Shown piece by piece: positions 1 through 7,958 of a DNA stretch of 24,458 bases. The stretch covers positions 1-24,458 of the forward strand of contig CAYLJJ010000093.1 in assembly GCA_964384025.1 (NCBI GenBank), in the 5' to 3' direction. A program made the translations under genes and the position numbers. The DNA is from CAYLJJ01 sp964384025. Its GTDB lineage: Bacteria > Myxococcota_A > Bradymonadia > UBA7976 > UBA1532. Position 1 is the first letter of the stretch, and each line of letters starts with the position of its first letter. The notes under the pieces were generated by a model. The model did not search any database. It worked only from the letters and a program-made list of their open reading frames with translations, and had not been told where the DNA came from.

Positions 1-365
1 AGATATTCATCTTGAGTTTCAAAGGGCAAGCACATCGCTTTGCCTCGAGAGGACTCCATGGTCTGTTCCCGGTTTTTGTTTGGAATCTAAGCTTCAGCAG
101 ATCATGGAGTTCTCCTAATACACAACAAAAGTTCAGCTTTTAAAATAGGGCAACCACGAAATCCGGTAGATTCAGAATTTTTTTAGCCTCCTTCGTTGCC
201 AAAAAGAGCCGTACCCAAATGAGAGTTATGACGGTCAGGTTTGGAGGCTTATCCCAGATGTTGAAAAGACGATTAGGAATGTTTGGTTGCGCAAAAAAGA
301 GAAAGAATAGGGCGACACCAGCAACTCTTGTCCGATAGTCTCTTTGAACGCAGGTTGGAGATCCT
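1..365. other. Intergenic region upstream of the giant lipoprotein gene; no convincing gene
   Basis: I see no supported gene here. The stretch is poorer in GC than the genes to its right and is stop-rich in most frames. On the minus strand an ATG near position 60 opens a frame that runs off the left edge (about 19 codons inside the window), but no strong SD precedes it, so I do not call it. The only useful signal is GGAG at 357-360, which sits 5 bases before the ATG at 366 and 8 bases before the ATG at 369 and serves the next gene. No clear promoter could be picked by eye. Confidence 0.5.
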
Positions 366-3300
366 ATGATGAGATTGAGCAGTTTTTTGGGCCTTCTCTT
401 ACTGTCCTCTTGTGATGATGCCCCTCACTATATCGACACTCCTTGGCATCTGGACGCTGTGATCAACTTTGGACAGCCGATCAGCGCAGCTCAGGTCAAG
501 CTTTACAGCAGTGATCCTGAGGGGCGTGTATTGGAGTTGGTAGGAGAAACTCAGAGCGACGCTGAGGGGCACCTTCGCTTTGAGTTGGAGAAGCCGGGAG
601 ATTTTGTCTTGGTGGCTGAGCTGGGAGGGCTGAGCTGGCGAGACCCTGTGGAGGAAGTAGAAGGGATCTTTCAGGAGGGCTTTGAACTGCGAGCCCCTGT
701 AAATGATGTGGACTACGATGACAATCGCGAGGTGATCATCTCCCCCTATACAACCCTTTTTCTGGGAGTGGCGGAGGCTTGGCGAGCTGAGGGGGCGAGT
801 CGGGCTCTGAGTGAGGCTCGTTTGGGGATGGTGGCTCACCTCAGCATTGATCCTCTTGAGACCCCCATCGCTGGAGAGGACCATGTTGGGGTTTTGAGCG
901 ACTCTGTAAAACACGCCCTACTCTTGGAGGCTTTCCAAGGGCTCAGGGCACAGATCGCTCGAGAAGCGGGGATGGGCACAGGAGCCTTAGCGCCAGGGAT
1001 ACTTCTAAAGCTGCTCTTGGAGGATGCCGCTGGGCCTGATCCTGGGCTCTTCGATGGTCTGGGGCCCAAAGGTCCGCTGAAGATCGAGGGGATGGGCAGC
1101 TACAGCCTCTCTGGAGAGACCCTGAGAGCTGAACTGGCCCAGGCTCTTGAGGCTCGCCTCTGGAGCACTCTGCAGCAGCACGATCTCCTCCCCCTGCTTC
1201 AAAACCTACGCTGCTCTCGGTCCACTCTCTTTCCTCCCTGCCAAGAGCCCGAGGTGGAGGACTCCACACCTCCAGAGATTGAGAACCCAGAGCCCATACC
1301 GGGGACGATTTTGAGCGGGATCGTGAATTGGTCTTTAGAGGTGAGCGACCCAGAGAGTGGGATTGCGAGTGTTCGCTTGGAGGCGGCGGGGATCTTTATC
1401 CCTCTGGAGAGGAGGGAGGGGGACCGTTTTCATTTCATCATCGACAGCAGGCAGTTTCAGGGGCGGGACAGCGTATTGTTGCATTTGGAAGCTGAGAACC
1501 ATTTGGGGGGCTTGAGTGAGGAGGAGTTCAGTTATGGTTTAGAGAACATCGGCGTTGGGATCTTGACTGGCTATGTGTTCAAGGGACCAGGGCAAAACCT
1601 CGCTGTACAAGCCTTTGCCCTGGGAGGGGTGGAGGAGCTGCCTTTAGGGGAGGCTTTCAGCGATGAGCGAGGCTTCTTCAGTTTGAAGATCGCTGAGTAC
1701 AGTGGGGCGCTTCGTCTGGAGGCTAGAGGAGCGCCTGGGCACCCTCAAGCGGAGAGTGCTCCCAGCGCCTACCAGGATGAAGCTCGAGATCGAGCTCTGA
1801 GTTGGGGGGGCGAGCAGAGGATGAGCGCGTTGCTGCCCGATTTTCATCCAGATCAGCCTCTCCAAATCATCATCTCCCCTCTCAGTGATCTGGCTTGGGC
1901 TGCGGCGAGTTGGGAGGCTGAACATGGTGGCCCTGCGCTGCTGACCGCTTATGAGCACGCTTTGGAGATCTTGGGGGCACACTTTGGCTTGGAGAGCCCT
2001 GGTGCTGCGGAGATCCTCCTTCATATTCTGCCCAGTGCTGAAGGAGCGGGCTTTGCGCAGCCCCTCAACGAGGGAGATAAGCTGCTTCTAGCGCACGCTT
2101 GCTTCAGCCAACAAGCCCTTCATTTTGCTCAAGAGACCCTCTCAGAGGAGAACATTGATGAGTTCTCTGCTCTAGATCTCCTACAGGTCTACCGAGAAGA
2201 TATCCAGGCTGATGGTCTCTTAGATGGTCGTCGGGGGGCCTTGAGTATCGAGTTGGGTCCACGCGGCTCTCTTCTCCTTCACGATCCTTTTCGAGGCGCC
2301 CTGGCCCATGCCTGCCAAGCTTGGCTCTTAAACCGACCTGAACTGGGTCTGAACCCCAGAGGGATCGCTGAGCTGCTCCAGAGCATGAGCCGGAGCGATC
2401 GTGCTCTCTTTCACCCAGAGGTATTTCCAGAGCCAGAGCTTTACGATGCTGAGGGCCCTGAGATCGAGGTTAGCCTTCAAGCAGAGGGGGAGGGTGCAGT
2501 CTCAGAGGAGTTTCAGCGTGCTAGAGGGCTAATACAGCTCCGGGTCGAAGCTCAGGATGAACTCTCAGGAGTTTGGTCTATTCAGGTTCAGACCTCAACT
2601 GGAGAGGCTCTGGAGGGGGACCTGGAGCGCGAGGAAGAGCGGGGCTTCTGGGCAGGCTCTTTGGACCTGCGTGAGGCTGTTGAGGAGCGGCTCCAGCTGC
2701 GAATTGAGGCGGAAGATCACCTGGAAAACAGCCGAGAGATCTTCTGGCCGATCCAGATCGACAATAGTCCCCCACAGATCGAAACCCGGGCTCGTCCTGA
2801 GGAGGGCGCAGTCTATGAAGATTGGGTTCGAGGTCAGATTCGCTTAGAGATCAGCGCAGAAGATCTGCTCTCTCCGCTGGCCTCTCTTCAGGTCACAGGC
2901 TCAGGGATCCCTGAGATTCAGTCGGAGGCGGGGCGTTGGAGCGCTGTTTTGGATGTTGGAGTCCGAGAGAGCCTGTTGTTGGAGATCCAGGCTGAAGATG
3001 ATCTAGGGAACCATATTGAAAAGCGCTGGCGTCTACAGGTGGACAATCAGCCTCCGACCTTGGAGAGCGAGCTTCTGGCCACTGATGAGGGCCGCGTTGA
3101 GGGGCAGCGGATCGCAGGCCTTATCTCGCTGCATCTACAAGGTGAGGATGAGGGAGTGGGCCTTGCTGAGATCAATCTCTTCGATGATTCAGGTCGCTTA
3201 GAGGGCAGCTATGATGCTCAGGCTGGGCGCTGGAGTGGAGAGTTCAACAGTCGCCTCTACCCCGATGGCTTTCTAAATCTCGAACTCCAAGCCCTTGATC

Positions 3301-6300
3301 ATCTAGGGAACCTCAACAGTAAACTCTTGGAGCTACAGATAGACAACACTGGGCTTCAAGCCCAGTTGGGAATTGAAGCCACTGAAGGGGGAGGGGTGAA
3401 TGGTTTGCGTTTGCGAGGGAGCGTGCAGCTCTTTATTGCAGACACGGGTGAGGAGCAGCAGGTAGAGTTTTTGATTGGAGAGCAACATCTTCAGGCTCAT
3501 CAGAGGGAAGGGCGTTGGTCCAGCAGGCTTGACACAACGCTGTTGCTGGAGGGCTCCCATCTGCTCCGTGCTCAGATTTTAGATCGCTTGGGTAATGAGA
3601 GCGAGATTGAGTTGCCTATCGAAGTAGACAACAACCCACCTGAACTGGAGTTTTCTCTGAGGGCAGAGCCTGAGGGGCAGATCCTTGAGACCTGGATACG
3701 TGGTCTTGTTCAACTTGAGGTTCAAGCCCAGGATGAAGCAGGCATCGCTGAGATCGAGGTTTTGCAGAGTGCTGAGATCTTAGAAGGCGTACGAGAAGGA
3801 GAGAACTGGCAACTGCTCTTGGACAGCTCAATGCTGCCTGATGCTGAGTTTAGGATTGAGATCAGGGTCGAAGATGGAGTGGGCAACCAGAGCACTCAGG
3901 TTGAGAGACTTTATCCAGATAACCGCCCCCCTGAGCTTCTGGAAAGAAACACCCTATCAACCGCCGAAGGCAGCGCACGTGGAGATGAGATCGCGGGGCG
4001 CGTTATCTTACAGCTTGATTTAAGGGACCTGGGCGTTGGAGTCGAGCATGTAGAAGTTTACCTTCCAGGAGAGCAGCTTTTAGCGGGAGAGTTGACAGGC
4101 ACTCATCCTCAGAGATGGATGGGGGAACTGGACAGCAGGCTCTATCCTGATGGTCCTTTGGAAGTGCAGATTCAGAGCCAAGATCGTCTTGGGAACTTGG
4201 CTGAATGGTCTTGGATTTTGATATCGGACAACACTTTGGAGGGGATTGCAGTAGAGATTCGTCCTCAGGAGGAGGAAGGTTATCTGGCTTTTGCAGAAGG
4301 AACCTACCGGGGAAGCGGTGAGTTACAAATTTTTGTGTGCGAACCGGAAGATTCTGCGCTTGAATCTGTTAAGATTGAAGAAAACAACGAAACACATTGG
4401 TTGAATAAGCATGAAAATTGTTGGATACACCCAATTAACACCTCAACTCAAGGAGATGGCATTAGAATTTTCCAAATCACAGCATTAGATAGATTTGGAA
4501 ATGAACAAATAGAGGAATTGAGGATCCTTACTGATAATACAGCACCAGAACTCAACTTTGAGACCCAGTCAGAAGCATTTAATGGAGCGATTATTGATAA
4601 CTGGTGGAAAGGATATATTCGTTTGGAGTTCATAGCCGATGATGCGATCTCTTCAATCGGATTTTTCCAGGTCAACGCTCCAGATTGGATGCCGCGTGGG
4701 CAAATTTTGGAAAATGGGCGCTGGTTTGTCGAACTTGATACTTATAATCATGATGGTCCTCTCTTTCTCGAAGTAACGGTCATAGATGATCTGGGCAATA
4801 GCAGAAGCCAGATTTTCGAGTTTCAAATAGATAATACCGGTCCAAACATCAGCTTTGCTCCCAGTGGAGGTCATTATGCAGATGTACCCGATTTAGAAAT
4901 GGCATTATTCGCCGCTGAAGAGATCTCTTTTTCTATAAATGCTCAGGATGATGGGATTGGAGAACTCTCTTATGTAATAATCCAGGACAATGAAGTTGTT
5001 TATGAAGGCAATTCCGGTGGAGAAATCAACGTTAATACAATAACAATCGATGAAAGTAGTACATTCTTTATCGAAGTAGAAGATCGATTGAGCAATAAAA
5101 CTCAGTTGGAGTTTCTGCTGATTCCTGATAATTCGATCGAAATTTCAGAGTTTGATTTCGAATATGTTGAAACATTTCATGAATATGAAGACCATACCGT
5201 GATATCTGGACCATTCTCAATGAGATCAATTTTAGAAAATGAAATTTCTGGAATATCTAGCATCAGCTTTGACGTAGAAGGAGTTGAATCTGAACTTCAA
5301 ATCGCATCAGATGGATTTGATTCTACAGCTTTTATTTCGGAAATATATAATTCTGAACGGCTTGCTGATGGGTCATATTGTGCATCAGTGTCTATGACAG
5401 ATAGAGTTGAAAATTCAAATTCAAGAGAATTTTGTTTCGAAGTAGATAACACAGCACCAGTCATTAGAATTTTCAGCAATGGTGAGGAACTTCAACTCGT
5501 AGAGATTGGTTCGGAAGTTTTTGAGCTTTCTATCTACATAGAAGAATCTAACTTGTCTGATTTCTCTGTATTCCTTGGTGATATTGAAATTAGCGATCAA
5601 TTCTCCAAAAATGGGCAACTGTTGGTTGCCCATTTAGACCTTGAGGATATGGAGACAACCGTCAGAGTATCTGCCACCGATTTCCTTGCTCATTCTTCTG
5701 AAAAAACAATCAATCTAGTTATAGACAAATCTCCTCCTGAAATTACAAATGATGGATTCATTTTCTATGATGAGAGTAAGTTTATTGTATCTGGAGACGA
5801 TTTCATGCGGGCTCCAGAGCAGGAGTCGATTTCTTTCTCCGAGAGTGAAATGATTTTCAGAAAAATACCAATGAATTGGACAAGTAATAATAACAATCTT
5901 ATTAAATTTAGATTTAAAATCTCTGACAGCCACCCTCAGGAACAGCAGCAACTTTATTGGAGATTTTTAACAGGCACTGAAGATCTTATTCCGGGCAACT
6001 GTGATCACCTGCCTGATGATTATCAGATGGATACTGTAAGTGTCGGAGAAACACATTTTATCCAAATGGATAGGGAAACACTTGGATTTGATCCTCAGTC
6101 AAATCCAGAGCGATCTTTTCCTAACCGACTCCATCTCATCTCCTGTGATGACTTCCAGAACGTTGCGGAGAAAGTGATCAGCTTTGAGGTTCAACATACC
6201 CCTCAGCCTATTCTAACAGAATATGTACCTGTTGCTGAACCAAATGGTTTCGATGCACTTGAGTTTGGTAACGATCAATTTAACCAACTATTAGGCCTTG

Positions 6301-6974
6301 GTGACAATGAACCATATGCAATAGCATCATTTAATCTAATAAGAAGAGAATTATCTGGTGGGATAGGTGTGATTTTTGGAGGAAACAGCAGTGCAAGTTT
6401 ATCATATACGATGAGAAGCTTCCCTTCTGAACGCTCACTCTCTATTCCAGATGGGAATGATGATTGGATGTTAGATCATTGTAACATAGGTGATGTTATC
6501 GGCGCTGAATCTGAAAGTATTACAGATGATGGTAGATATGAGTGTATACCATTCTCATTTGAGGACTCTATTGTTCGCGAAAATGCAATTATTGCATACA
6601 ATGAACAAGGAACATTGATCCAAGATTCTATCTCAAAAATAGAAGGGAATAGCAAATCCATAGTCATAAAAACACTACCATTTATTGCACCTCAAATATT
6701 TAGATATAGCAATAATATTGATGAAGTCAACTATTCAATCGATATTCATGATGGTCAGCGTGTATTTTGGAAATACAATAATTTGGTACAAACATATAGC
6801 GGAATATACATGGGGAGCTGGTATGGATGGCGTAGTGCTTTTGTCGATTCAATTTCTTCGATAGATTTATCGATTCCTTTTAGAACAGTTGTTCTATGTG
6901 GTGATAACCCTTGTGAAAACAGCTACGAGAGAGAATACCTTTTTCAAATCGGTGGCCCGGAGATCATTAGATGA
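366..6974 (+). CDS. Giant lipoprotein (2202 aa) with tandem Ig-like repeats
   Basis: Probable outer-surface lipoprotein. The N-terminus has a hydrophobic stretch and lipobox LSSC with Cys16, followed by Asp-Asp. Residues about 25-110 resemble a carboxypeptidase-regulatory-like beta domain, followed by a helical part opening with ISPYTTL. A second copy of this pair lies at about 396-700 (it opens ISPLSDL), after one Ig-like domain at about 300-395. From about 700 to 1786 there are roughly eleven Ig-like repeats of 95-105 residues, most ending in a (V/I)DN-x-PP type linker. The last 400 or so residues are unrecognised, with a few Cys. ATG 366 or ATG 369 could be the start; GGAG at 357-360 serves either. 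The stop overlaps the next start (ATGA). Odd: base composition drops sharply from about 4320-4380 onward although the frame stays open. Adhesion or structural role is inference; no catalytic motif was seen. Confidence 0.85.
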   Translation: MMRLSSFLGLLLLSSCDDAPHYIDTPWHLDAVINFGQPISAAQVKLYSSDPEGRVLELVGETQSDAEGHLRFELEKPGDFVLVAELGGLSWRDPVEEVEGIFQEGFELRAPVNDVDYDDNREVIISPYTTLFLGVAEAWRAEGASRALSEARLGMVAHLSIDPLETPIAGEDHVGVLSDSVKHALLLEAFQGLRAQIAREAGMGTGALAPGILLKLLLEDAAGPDPGLFDGLGPKGPLKIEGMGSYSLSGETLRAELAQALEARLWSTLQQHDLLPLLQNLRCSRSTLFPPCQEPEVEDSTPPEIENPEPIPGTILSGIVNWSLEVSDPESGIASVRLEAAGIFIPLERREGDRFHFIIDSRQFQGRDSVLLHLEAENHLGGLSEEEFSYGLENIGVGILTGYVFKGPGQNLAVQAFALGGVEELPLGEAFSDERGFFSLKIAEYSGALRLEARGAPGHPQAESAPSAYQDEARDRALSWGGEQRMSALLPDFHPDQPLQIIISPLSDLAWAAASWEAEHGGPALLTAYEHALEILGAHFGLESPGAAEILLHILPSAEGAGFAQPLNEGDKLLLAHACFSQQALHFAQETLSEENIDEFSALDLLQVYREDIQADGLLDGRRGALSIELGPRGSLLLHDPFRGALAHACQAWLLNRPELGLNPRGIAELLQSMSRSDRALFHPEVFPEPELYDAEGPEIEVSLQAEGEGAVSEEFQRARGLIQLRVEAQDELSGVWSIQVQTSTGEALEGDLEREEERGFWAGSLDLREAVEERLQLRIEAEDHLENSREIFWPIQIDNSPPQIETRARPEEGAVYEDWVRGQIRLEISAEDLLSPLASLQVTGSGIPEIQSEAGRWSAVLDVGVRESLLLEIQAEDDLGNHIEKRWRLQVDNQPPTLESELLATDEGRVEGQRIAGLISLHLQGEDEGVGLAEINLFDDSGRLEGSYDAQAGRWSGEFNSRLYPDGFLNLELQALDHLGNLNSKLLELQIDNTGLQAQLGIEATEGGGVNGLRLRGSVQLFIADTGEEQQVEFLIGEQHLQAHQREGRWSSRLDTTLLLEGSHLLRAQILDRLGNESEIELPIEVDNNPPELEFSLRAEPEGQILETWIRGLVQLEVQAQDEAGIAEIEVLQSAEILEGVREGENWQLLLDSSMLPDAEFRIEIRVEDGVGNQSTQVERLYPDNRPPELLERNTLSTAEGSARGDEIAGRVILQLDLRDLGVGVEHVEVYLPGEQLLAGELTGTHPQRWMGELDSRLYPDGPLEVQIQSQDRLGNLAEWSWILISDNTLEGIAVEIRPQEEEGYLAFAEGTYRGSGELQIFVCEPEDSALESVKIEENNETHWLNKHENCWIHPINTSTQGDGIRIFQITALDRFGNEQIEELRILTDNTAPELNFETQSEAFNGAIIDNWWKGYIRLEFIADDAISSIGFFQVNAPDWMPRGQILENGRWFVELDTYNHDGPLFLEVTVIDDLGNSRSQIFEFQIDNTGPNISFAPSGGHYADVPDLEMALFAAEEISFSINAQDDGIGELSYVIIQDNEVVYEGNSGGEINVNTITIDESSTFFIEVEDRLSNKTQLEFLLIPDNSIEISEFDFEYVETFHEYEDHTVISGPFSMRSILENEISGISSISFDVEGVESELQIASDGFDSTAFISEIYNSERLADGSYCASVSMTDRVENSNSREFCFEVDNTAPVIRIFSNGEELQLVEIGSEVFELSIYIEESNLSDFSVFLGDIEISDQFSKNGQLLVAHLDLEDMETTVRVSATDFLAHSSEKTINLVIDKSPPEITNDGFIFYDESKFIVSGDDFMRAPEQESISFSESEMIFRKIPMNWTSNNNNLIKFRFKISDSHPQEQQQLYWRFLTGTEDLIPGNCDHLPDDYQMDTVSVGETHFIQMDRETLGFDPQSNPERSFPNRLHLISCDDFQNVAEKVISFEVQHTPQPILTEYVPVAEPNGFDALEFGNDQFNQLLGLGDNEPYAIASFNLIRRELSGGIGVIFGGNSSASLSYTMRSFPSERSLSIPDGNDDWMLDHCNIGDVIGAESESITDDGRYECIPFSFEDSIVRENAIIAYNEQGTLIQDSISKIEGNSKSIVIKTLPFIAPQIFRYSNNIDEVNYSIDIHDGQRVFWKYNNLVQTYSGIYMGSWYGWRSAFVDSISSIDLSIPFRTVVLCGDNPCENSYEREYLFQIGGPEIIR
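2455..5730 (+). repeat. Tandem Ig-like domain repeats within the giant lipoprotein
   Basis: About eleven protein repeats of 95-105 residues. A typical unit has an entry segment such as EDWVRGQIRLE or ETWIRGLVQLE, then an (A/S)xD acidic turn, a GRW-x-x-xLD strand, an LE(I/V)-x-A-x-D-x-LGN segment and a (V/I)DNxPP linker to the next unit. Linkers fall near 2758, 3040, 3340, 3628, 3917, 4225, 4531, 4830, 5128, 5445 and 5723. Units after about 4330 keep the pattern but use AT-rich codons. The copies have diverged at DNA level, so this is a protein-level repeat and not an exact DNA repeat. Domain family assignment (bacterial Ig-like) is by pattern only. Confidence 0.75.
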
Positions 6975-7819
6975 AGAGATCATGGTTAGCAGCCCTGCTT
7001 CTTAGCCTATTTCCCGCATGCAAAGGCTCCTCTGGTGAGATGGGAGAAGCGGGAGAGATGGGCGTCCCAGGTATTCAGGGTGAGCGTGGCCCTCAGGGCT
7101 TACAAGGGGAGCCTGGAGTACGGGGTCCCCAAGGTGAACCTGGAGAGCAGGGAGAGCCTGGGACTCCTGGAACTGATGGTCTTCAAGGAGAGCCTGGTAT
7201 TCAAGGACTCCAGGGACTCCCAGGAGAGCCTGGAATCCAGGGAGATCGAGGACCAGCGGGTCTACAAGGCATCCCTGGACTTCAAGGAGAGCGGGGTGTT
7301 CAAGGAGAACCTGGAGAGCGGGGTCTTCAAGGAGAACGTGGAGAACAAGGGGCCCAAGGTCCCGCTGGAGAACCTCCCATTTTGAGCTGTCCTGAGGATA
7401 TGGGAGAACTTTCTCCCAAACGTTGTGTTGAATACGCAGCGACTGCAGAAATTCCTGAAGCTCTTCAGGAGTCATTCCCTGAATTTGACCTCTTTGGACG
7501 TGCAGCGATGTTAATCTGTAAAGCAAGGGGACGACGACTCTGTAGTCCAGAAGAACTTTATCTTCTCCACGAGTGTAGTGAGCGTGCTGGAATCTACCCA
7601 TGTGGAGATGATTTTGAGCGTGAGCAAAGCGAAAATTGGCTTTGTGAATTTAGTAATCAGGTTCAATTTACTGGGAATGGTGGTTTTGTATCTGCATATT
7701 TCATGGTTCTTACCAGGGGTTTTGCCAATAAGTTGTTCTTTGAAGACATTCATGAAGAAGGCCATGATTTCTGTGGGGTTGAACGTCCGTTCGGAGTACG
7801 TTGCTGCTTAGATCTATAA
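6971..7819 (+). CDS. Collagen-like lipoprotein with Cys-rich C-terminal head (282 aa)
   Basis: Probable exported, possibly lipid-anchored collagen-like protein. The signal (residues 1-17) ends in FPAC, a poor lipobox match because Phe and Pro fill positions -3 and -2; Lys follows Cys17. Residues 22-135 are 38 uninterrupted Gly-X-Y triplets rich in GEP, GIQ, GLQ and GER, as in bacterial collagen-like proteins that form trimeric stalks. Residues 140-282 form a head with about ten Cys, including the stretch GRRLCSPEEL followed by a further Cys. That pattern recalls Cys-rich lectin- or formylglycine-like extracellular domains, but I cannot name the family. The ATG overlaps the upstream stop as ATGA, with GGAG at 6959-6962, so translation is likely coupled to the giant lipoprotein. 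The head is AT-richer than the downstream carboxylase gene. Confidence 0.85.
   Translation: MKRSWLAALLLSLFPACKGSSGEMGEAGEMGVPGIQGERGPQGLQGEPGVRGPQGEPGEQGEPGTPGTDGLQGEPGIQGLQGLPGEPGIQGDRGPAGLQGIPGLQGERGVQGEPGERGLQGERGEQGAQGPAGEPPILSCPEDMGELSPKRCVEYAATAEIPEALQESFPEFDLFGRAAMLICKARGRRLCSPEELYLLHECSERAGIYPCGDDFEREQSENWLCEFSNQVQFTGNGGFVSAYFMVLTRGFANKLFFEDIHEEGHDFCGVERPFGVRCCLDL
7034..7375 (+). repeat. Collagen Gly-X-Y triplet repeat tract
   Basis: The tract encodes 38 consecutive Gly-X-Y triplets (residues 22-135 of the collagen-like protein) with no interruption. GEP, GLQ, GER and GIQ recur. The DNA is a degenerate 9-base periodicity (for example gga-gag-cct and caa-gga type words) and not an exact repeat. 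It also creates a long open frame on the opposite strand, which is an artefact of codon bias. Confidence 0.9.
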
Positions 7820-7958
7820 AACGGCCTCCAAACTCCCTATACCTCAGAGCTTCACCCAAACATCCAAACCACGACAGGGATTGCTGAGCGCGAAGCCCTT
7901 CGCTATACCAAGCCCAATAAGCCAGACCCAAGCCCGCGCCACAGCTGGATGAGGATCA

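Noticed and set aside
1..60. Minus-strand open frame from an ATG near 60 to the left edge
   Set aside because: Only about 19 codons are visible and no good SD precedes it; it could be the start of a gene outside the window but cannot be supported.
130..350. Short peptide stretches in shifting plus-strand frames upstream of the giant lipoprotein, vaguely like the C-terminal tail of IS4/IS50-type transposases
   Set aside because: The likeness needs at least one frameshift and covers only a few residues; chance is as good an explanation.
7002..7601. A 199-codon open frame on the minus strand opposite the collagen repeats
   Set aside because: Its Leu/Pro/Val-rich periodic product is what the reverse complement of Gly-X-Y codons gives; it has no independent coding support.
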